Assembly (NCBI GenBank): GCA_026874595.1
Contig: CM049308.1
Location: forward strand, 39,287,527 to 39,351,526
Source of the DNA: Sipunculus nudus
Taxonomy: Eukaryota; Annelida; Sipuncula; Golfingiida; Sipunculidae
DNA length: 64,000 bases
Direction of reading: 5' to 3'
The notes under the pieces: generated by a model
Database searches by the model: none
What the model was told of the DNA's origin: nothing
Seen by the model: the letters and a program-made list of their open reading frames with translations, nothing else
In this document: piece after piece, positions 57,766 to 64,000 of the stretch
How positions within the stretch are numbered: the stretch's first letter is position 1
Layout: each line of letters opens with the position of its first letter
Made by a program: the position numbers and the translations under genes

Positions 57766-58309
57766 ATCAAGAATCTTTCCGTATCAAAATTTATTCAATT
57801 TTTCCTTCGATCATTGCCGAGCTATCCTGAAGATTTCATTAAAATCAATCAATAACTGTTTGCCTTATGTTGCTTACAGACAGACAAACAAATCATCACA
57901 CGCAAAAAACATAACCCCTGCCGCTTAGTGATGGTAATATACAGGTAAAGTAGAATATGTTTACAGACTGTAGCTAAGAATTACACATTGAGTGACGTCA
58001 TTGTCCTCTGTGACGTCAAGACTTGCAACCCAAATATGGCCATATATCACCACCTGCGTATACAGATATATGCTACGGACCCCAAATAAAACACAAGAAC
58101 TCATTCCGGAGTTATTTACTCTTGGATCGCCCCAAAACTTTAATCAATTTTTCCTTGTGTCATTGTCAAGCTATCCAGAAAGTTTCATCAAAATCCGTCG
58201 AGGACTTTTTTGTTATCGTGCTAACAGACTAACAGATCAACAGATCAACAGTTAAACATACGCTGTCCGTAACATAACTCCCGCCGCTAGGCTTGGCAGA
58301 GGTAACTAA
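57766..58309 (+). repeat. Two diverged copies of a dispersed repeat
   Basis: CAATTTTTCCTT, GAGCTATCC(T/A)GAA and TTTCAT(T/C)AAAATC followed by ACAGACAGAC/TAACAGATCA and CATAAC(C/T)CC(T/C)GCCGCT occur at 57795-57935 and again at 58143-58290. The frame through the second copy is an artefact. Confidence 0.65.
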
Positions 58310-59327
58310 CAGGGACGTAGCCAGGATTGAGGGAGGGGAGGGGGCCATCATCACTGGCGGATCAAGAAATTCGAAAACCGGGCGGGGGGGGGGGGGGGTT
58401 TAAGGGCGCTTATATGCATGTATGGGTAATATGAAAACGGTTATATATACAAGTATATATATATATATGTATATTATTATTATTATATTATTATTATTAT
58501 TATTATTGTTACTATATATATTTAAGTGTATGAAAATATATATTTTTTTTATTTTCAATTATGAACCATGGTTTAATTAAGGTTAGTTCGGGTACATGGG
58601 GAGGGTATGGGAGGGGGTTTCCCCCTCACCTATTGGGAAATTTTTGAATATACAATGTAAAGAGGACATTTTGCGACAATTTTCGCACAAAAATGAGGAT
58701 TTCCTGTTCCTGAAAAAAAAGTTCACTTATGTCTTAGCGATATGTAGTCAAACTGTGGAGAGGTTCAATATTTAATATTAATATTTCTTCAAATTTAGGA
58801 TATAAAATTTCAATCGTTTTCAAACGAGTCAATTACTTAAAAGCGCAATCACGTTTGTAACTATCAAACTGTTATCTTTTAAATGTAATGCTCGTGGTGA
58901 AATAACTGATAAGTTGAATTATTATGTTTAACTTTGCATTTTACCGGGTTCTGTTGCCTCGATTGCACACAGGACTCCTAAGAGCTCAGCACAGATCGCG
59001 AGTTTGAGTACCGGTATCACTAGAGGAGCCGTAAGATTGTTCACGGTCGACCCCAACCACGGCCCGGTGCTCGATCGATCTGCAGTTGTTCTGCAGCTGT
59101 TCATAAATACCTTTATACTCAACTAATAAATTTGAAAGTAATTGTAACTGCAGATAATTTAAATAAAGTCTAATTGCTTTTTTATAATAAGAAATAAGAA
59201 AAACGAAAGATAATCACGGAAATTGGATAAGAGAGATTTTACATCTCAACGGGGGGCCGCGCGCCGAAGGCGCCTTCTCTGGATCCGCCACTGATAGCAT
59301 AAATCCGGCACTGATTTAATGCAAATA

Positions 59328-59388
<61 letters not shown>

Positions 59389-59482
59389 CTAAGTGAAATT
59401 CCGAAAGGACGGCGAGTACTGGATACGAGCGGGCGGGGGGGGGGGCATGGCCCCCTGCGGCCCCCCCTTGGCTACGCCCCTG
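58310..59482. mobile_element. Nested inverted-repeat elements
   Basis: The outer ends CAGGGACGTAGCCAGG (58310) and CCTTGGCTACGCCCCTG (to 59482) pair. An inner pair CACTGGCGGATCAAGAAA (58352) and CTCTGGATCCGCCACTG (to 59293) also pairs. G/C-runs flank both ends. (TA)n at 59331-59384 lies between the two right ends. The wording resembles hAT-like ends, but no target duplication was recognised. Confidence 0.6.
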
Positions 59483-60680
59483 ACTTAGCTTTGAAGTCGA
59501 GGAAAGGAAGAGAAGTATTGCCTCACCCTTGGTATCCACAGAAAAAAGAAATACCATACGAGGATTACAAATTGAATCCGACTAATATGATCGCTGGTAG
59601 TTGGCACGCGGAAAGCCCACGGCACAAAGTTTACTTTCAGTGTCTCATTTTACAGTTTTAATTCCATCCTTAGTGATATAAACGTCATTTGCGTTTTAAA
59701 ATTAAGAATTAACACGTTCACTGCCAAGGCCATGTTCACTCTCTGTGCCAGGGCCATGCACTTGGACTCCAAGCAACCCCAGGAGCTGCAGTGCTAATTA
59801 CCTGATCAAAAGGTGCGACTTGGGATAAATTCTACGTAAATTCTTATTTGATGCCCATACAACTTTGAAAGTAAGACCAATAATATTTACGGCGACTTTA
59901 GAACTTTAAAATAAGGCTACATTTCAAGACATCCGCAAATCTTAGTGACGTAAGTTTACACTCGTACCCAAAACCTTTGGTTGAATTTTTACATTCGAAT
60001 TACAACAGAGGCAGGCGATGACTCAGTTATCTGCACCAAAAGGAAAGCGTTACACATACGGCTCAAATGGCTGGAACCTACATGCAACTCAAATGGCTGG
60101 ATCTCAAATGGCCTGATCAATCTCAGGACGTGGCGGCCATTAAAATAATGCCTTACAGTTTTGCTCAATAGATATAAAGTATCCATAACAGGCAACTCCA
60201 CTGCTTGTGATTACATGTATATTAAACTATAAATGCTGTACAGAAAACATGTCTGAACTTTCCTGTTACTATAAGACAAATACTCAAACGTGTGAGCGAC
60301 CTCACCTCAGCTCTCCGAGGTTTCTTCCCTTTTGGCCTCAATAGAATATCTGGCATAGGTTTACCTGGTGTCCGATGCTTTATAATCATCAAATGTCTCG
60401 GCACTATACATCTGAAAACGCACATTAAACTCTTCACGGATTGTAATTTAGGTACAAACCGTGCAAATAATCATGTACTTTTTACCTTTAATTTATGCCC
60501 CCAAAAATCCCATGATTGGTCAATGCTTACAGTTTCAGCGTGTCTTTACTTCCTCTTTGGTATGCATTAATTAGTTTGGGAGACGTCACCAGCCTCTTTA
60601 GTTCAGACAAATCAGGGAGTGTCGGCAGTGATATAATGAATAACAAGGTAAAGGTCTATACCACAGCTATGTAATTGCTG
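59483..60680. other. 5' flank, nothing recognised
   Basis: A small local repeat CTCAAATGGC(T/C)(G/T)GA at 60062-60115. No coding or structural signal beyond that. Confidence 0.35.
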
Positions 60681-60883
60681 ATGGACGGATCCTGGGCGAT
60701 CAATGTGTTTAAATCATCCCCATTACTGGGGGGGGGGGGGGGGGGAATTACCTTTTTGCAATGTTTCCTTCGATTCTAATGTCTAACCTTCCCCCTTCTT
60801 AGTGCTGTGGACCTTTCTCGGGTATATTTTCCTCGCTCTCAACGGTAAACCAAGCCCTATTCCATAATCTTTGATCCGCCCCT
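60681..60883. mobile_element. About 200-bp MITE-like element with GGATCC/GATCCGCC ends
   Basis: ATGGACGGATCCTGGGCG at the left and TTTGATCCGCCCCTG at the right, around a G-run at 60728-60745. Same size and end wording as 35779-35980. Confidence 0.5.
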
Positions 60884-62480
60884 GTATCTATCGATCATCT
60901 GTGAAACACGACTTACACATGCAGTTAAAAAGGGCCCCTCTTGAAAAGCGGTGCCCTATAGTGATCACCGTGTCACTCCGTCCGTCCTTCCGTCGGGCCG
61001 TCCTTCCGTCCTCCCTTATTTCAGTCCGTCCGTCAGTGACGCTTTCTTTCGAGCGCGATATCTCATAAAGAACATGCTTGACCTTTCTCAGTTTCAAAAG
61101 GGATAATTTGTACCTATGAGTTAAATTGAAAACCTATAATGAACATAATTTGGATATTAATTGGTTTACTTAACTAAAACAAGGGTTAATTAACCATAAA
61201 TAAACTAAGTGTAGCTTTTTGTATTGCAGGTGAGCTTCTGAACAGTTCAACTAGCGGATTATCTAGAGGGATCGATGCTTCGTTCAGTCAAATTTTTTTG
61301 GGAATGATGTAATATGATGGAACCACGAATGTTATTTGTTTGTACATGACAAGTGCCGAACTATAAGTAACTTGGTTCACAGAAATCTATTTGAAAAGAC
61401 GAATCCTTTTCACGTGTTTCCTGGTCTGAAAAGGACTATTATCGAAAGTAAGATATTTATCTTCCCTAAATACTTTTAACAAACGCCTGGGAGACACTGG
61501 GCACATAGAGAATTTCTTGAACATACGCTATATTTTGAACTAAGTTTGGTGTAATATCCTGTTATTCTAAATAGATTACATTGAGCTGATTAATTGTAGC
61601 TCATTTTATGTTATATTTCTAATTTGTTAATGATTAATTCAGCCAGGGTCTGGTAGAAGATAAGACAATGGCCAGGTAGATTTTGCTAACGAATTTCAGA
61701 TAAAATTGGTGAAGAACTTACTTGTGGCAGCTTCTCTAACTGGTGTCAGATGATGTTATGCTGAGGTATCTCAGCCCCTAGTATTTATAAACACAACATG
61801 TTTAATGAGATTGAACGCAAAGCACCTTATGGAATATTCACTTAATTACGTCGTCAGTTATGTCATCTATCCCATAATGCTTTTCATTGTATTCTAGTCA
61901 CGAATATGTAATTATATAAGAACAGATGTCAAAGGTAGATCACGATCGACTTATTGTCAGTAGATGCTTCATGATTTCATGGATTTTCAATGTAAAAACC
62001 AATTGGAACATGGCACATGTCCAAAGGACAAAAGGCATGCATATATCTACAGGTCTGTGACTGTAATATTTTCAGATAAGATACTGTATTTTAGGGCAAT
62101 TTTCGTATTTTAACTTTGTATATCTAAATATTGAAAACAGATGAAGCCGGGTCAAATGTGGCTCTTTCATTATCACATTGTATTGTTTTCTTTTGAAAAA
62201 TGAAATAAGCCTCTTGAATTATCGGCAGATCTGTACCTTCTGCTTGCGTAGAAGGTATCTTTTAGTCACCTTAGGATAACGATTCACAGGCTTGTATTCA
62301 GAAGGTAGGGGGGGGGGGATTCTGAGGTATCTTATACTCTCTTTTTAGGACTAAAAACATTACACGAATATTGAAATTATAGGCTGATTTAAGGCTACTC
62401 TAAGATATATTTAGATTTAAGTTTTCATTGTCTGCCTCATCAATTTTATACACACATACACACACATATATTTAATATAT

Positions 62481-62520
<40 letters not shown>

Positions 62521-63800
62521 TGGGTTGGTAGTAGTATAGTAGTACAACAGGACCTCGAGTATCGGTAGTGCATGTAGTAGCAGTAATAGTAGTTGTTGAT
62601 TTTATACTGATAGTAGTTTTTACATTACTTATAGTTTTTAAAAAGTTAATAAAAAAAATCTTAAATTAAATTTCAGACAATATCCGTTAAAACAGAGAGG
62701 TGACAAATTCAAATTGGTCTATATGTTTGCTTCTATAGAGTTGTCATGCATTTTTATAAGGAATAAACGAGTGAATAAATTAATTAAATAAATATGACTA
62801 GTTTTGGTTCGTTCAATTTAACAATTTCGTGTAGGGCAAAGTGATTTAAAAGGCACAGAAAGACAAAATTTCACATATACACTGGCTTCAGATAAATTGC
62901 GGGCATTTGCATGAGTGACCTAAGAGGACTCGATTGGCCGTGCATACTAAAACAATGTTTTTTTACAGGGCAGAGTACACTGAAGTCTAAGTCACATACA
63001 TCGCACGACATATATACAACAGGTCTACGACAGAAAATTGTGGAAATTCCTAAGATAGTCATGGGTATGTCGTAATATTCATGTGTTTTGCACATAAACA
63101 GTCTTAGACCCTTGTCGTAGAATTTTGAATATGCTAAAACTAATTTCAGCTTCGTAGGTTATTCTTAATGTCAGGCCGATCTTGATTGTAGGTCTGTTGT
63201 ACGATACCTAACGACTGTGTAATGAAAAACCTAGGACTTTTTTTGTTACCTGATTTTAAGTAATTTTTCTACGACAGTCCAATGATTGCCGCACGTTCTA
63301 ACAATGACGTTCCTTCGAATGTTCTACCGTTGCAAGTCATTCCTGCGACCGCCGTGGGTTTGTCTTAAGCCTAAGTCACATACAGCCCACAACACATATA
63401 CGACAGGTCTACGACAGAACATTTTGGAAATTTTTCTTTTGTATTACGACCATCGTAGGGACCTCATACAACTCTCGTAGGAGGAGCGTACGATTAGACC
63501 CTGACAAATTTCCCACGACCCTCGTACAACATATATTCCATATGTGAAATTATAAAAAAAAAAATTTTCCGAAACCTACGAAGGTTCCATCTGTCACGGC
63601 CCTGCAGAAATCGTACGACAGTCAAAATCGTAGGTTGTTTGCAACTAACTACAGCTTTACTACCAGGTGAAAGGACTTTGCTTTATTTAAGAAGAACATT
63701 AATATTATGGTTGAATCACATGACTTAATGAAAACGATATCATTTGAAATTTATTGTTATTGACTCCACCCATGTTTTTACTTCTCTTGAGTTACATGTC

Positions 63801-63865
<65 letters not shown>

Positions 63866-63965
63866 AATGAAATATTACCCTCAGGAGAAGTTTACTGACC
63901 CGAGTAATATAACGAAGTTTACACAGAGGATCACATCACGACTCAAGTATATCTTGTGTGTTTTT
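60884..63965. other. 5' flank, repeats and microsatellites
   Basis: GTCCGTCC tracts at 60978-61032; (TA)n at 62488-62518 and 63806-63862; a G-run at 62308-62318. A diverged direct repeat, AAGTCACATACA...CAACAGGTCTACGACAGAA at 62988 and 63373, each followed by TTGGAAATT- or GTGGAAATT-like sequence. No gene supported. Confidence 0.45.
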
Positions 63966-64000
63966 ATATAACAAGAGAAATAACTATGAAAGCCAAGTTT

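Noticed and set aside
57992-58255. 87-codon plus-strand frame
   Set aside because: Overlaps a dispersed repeat that also occurs, with the frame broken, at 57795-57935.
58928-59122. 64-codon minus-strand frame within the nested element
   Set aside because: No recognisable transposase motif; lies inside a short inverted-repeat element and is too short to judge.

Overview
This window looks like animal nuclear DNA, most likely from a mollusc and probably a bivalve. It is AT-rich and intron-rich, with GT-AG splice sites, and full of tandem arrays, MITE-like elements and (TA)n/(CT)n/poly-C microsatellites. The repeat style (GTCCGTCCGTC tracts, TGACCTTGACC motifs, hairpin-ended elements carrying tandem arrays) and a secreted protein mixing Kunitz and antistasin-like domains point to a lophotrochozoan. 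The species cannot be read from the sequence. No bacterial-type operon, CRISPR array or rRNA gene was seen.

The one well-supported gene lies on the minus strand from about 51,910 down to at least 17,081. I assembled it from 14 coding exons whose splice sites and intron phases all agree. The conceptual product is about 912 residues: a signal peptide (exon 1), four Kunitz/BPTI-type domains in a row (exons 2-5), then a three-exon cassette repeated three times (6/7/8, 9/10/11, 12/13/14). Each cassette is an antistasin-like exon (phase 1 in, phase 0 out), a five-cysteine mini-module exon (phase 0 to 1) and a Kunitz exon (phase 1 to 1). Exon 12, at 827 bp, holds seven antistasin-like modules joined by Ser/Thr/Pro-rich linkers. 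In total there are 7 Kunitz domains, 9 antistasin-like modules and 3 mini-modules. None of the Kunitz domains has Lys/Arg at P1, several have lengthened binding loops, and the first has lost exactly the Cys14-Cys38 pair. The protein is therefore probably secreted and disulfide-rich, but not a set of ordinary trypsin inhibitors. A decayed or 'poison' Kunitz-like exon lies in the intron between exons 5 and 6.

Layout: 1-17,000 is the 3' flank, nearly all repeats (34-bp minisatellite; 336-bp unit arrays in both orientations; a 162-bp unit array). 17,081-51,888 is the gene, about 8% coding, with introns filled by a 92-bp dimeric minisatellite, hairpin-ended elements and several MITEs. 51,890-64,000 is the 5' flank, with a plausible TATA/initiator promoter next to exon 1, nested terminal-inverted-repeat elements and microsatellites, and no gene I can support.

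The main structures for a second look are the repeated three-exon cassette, the pattern of lost or changed inhibitory residues, and a dispersed element family with one conserved 5' motif and a 3' hairpin that carries cassette-like arrays. One copy of that family is inserted inside another transposon.
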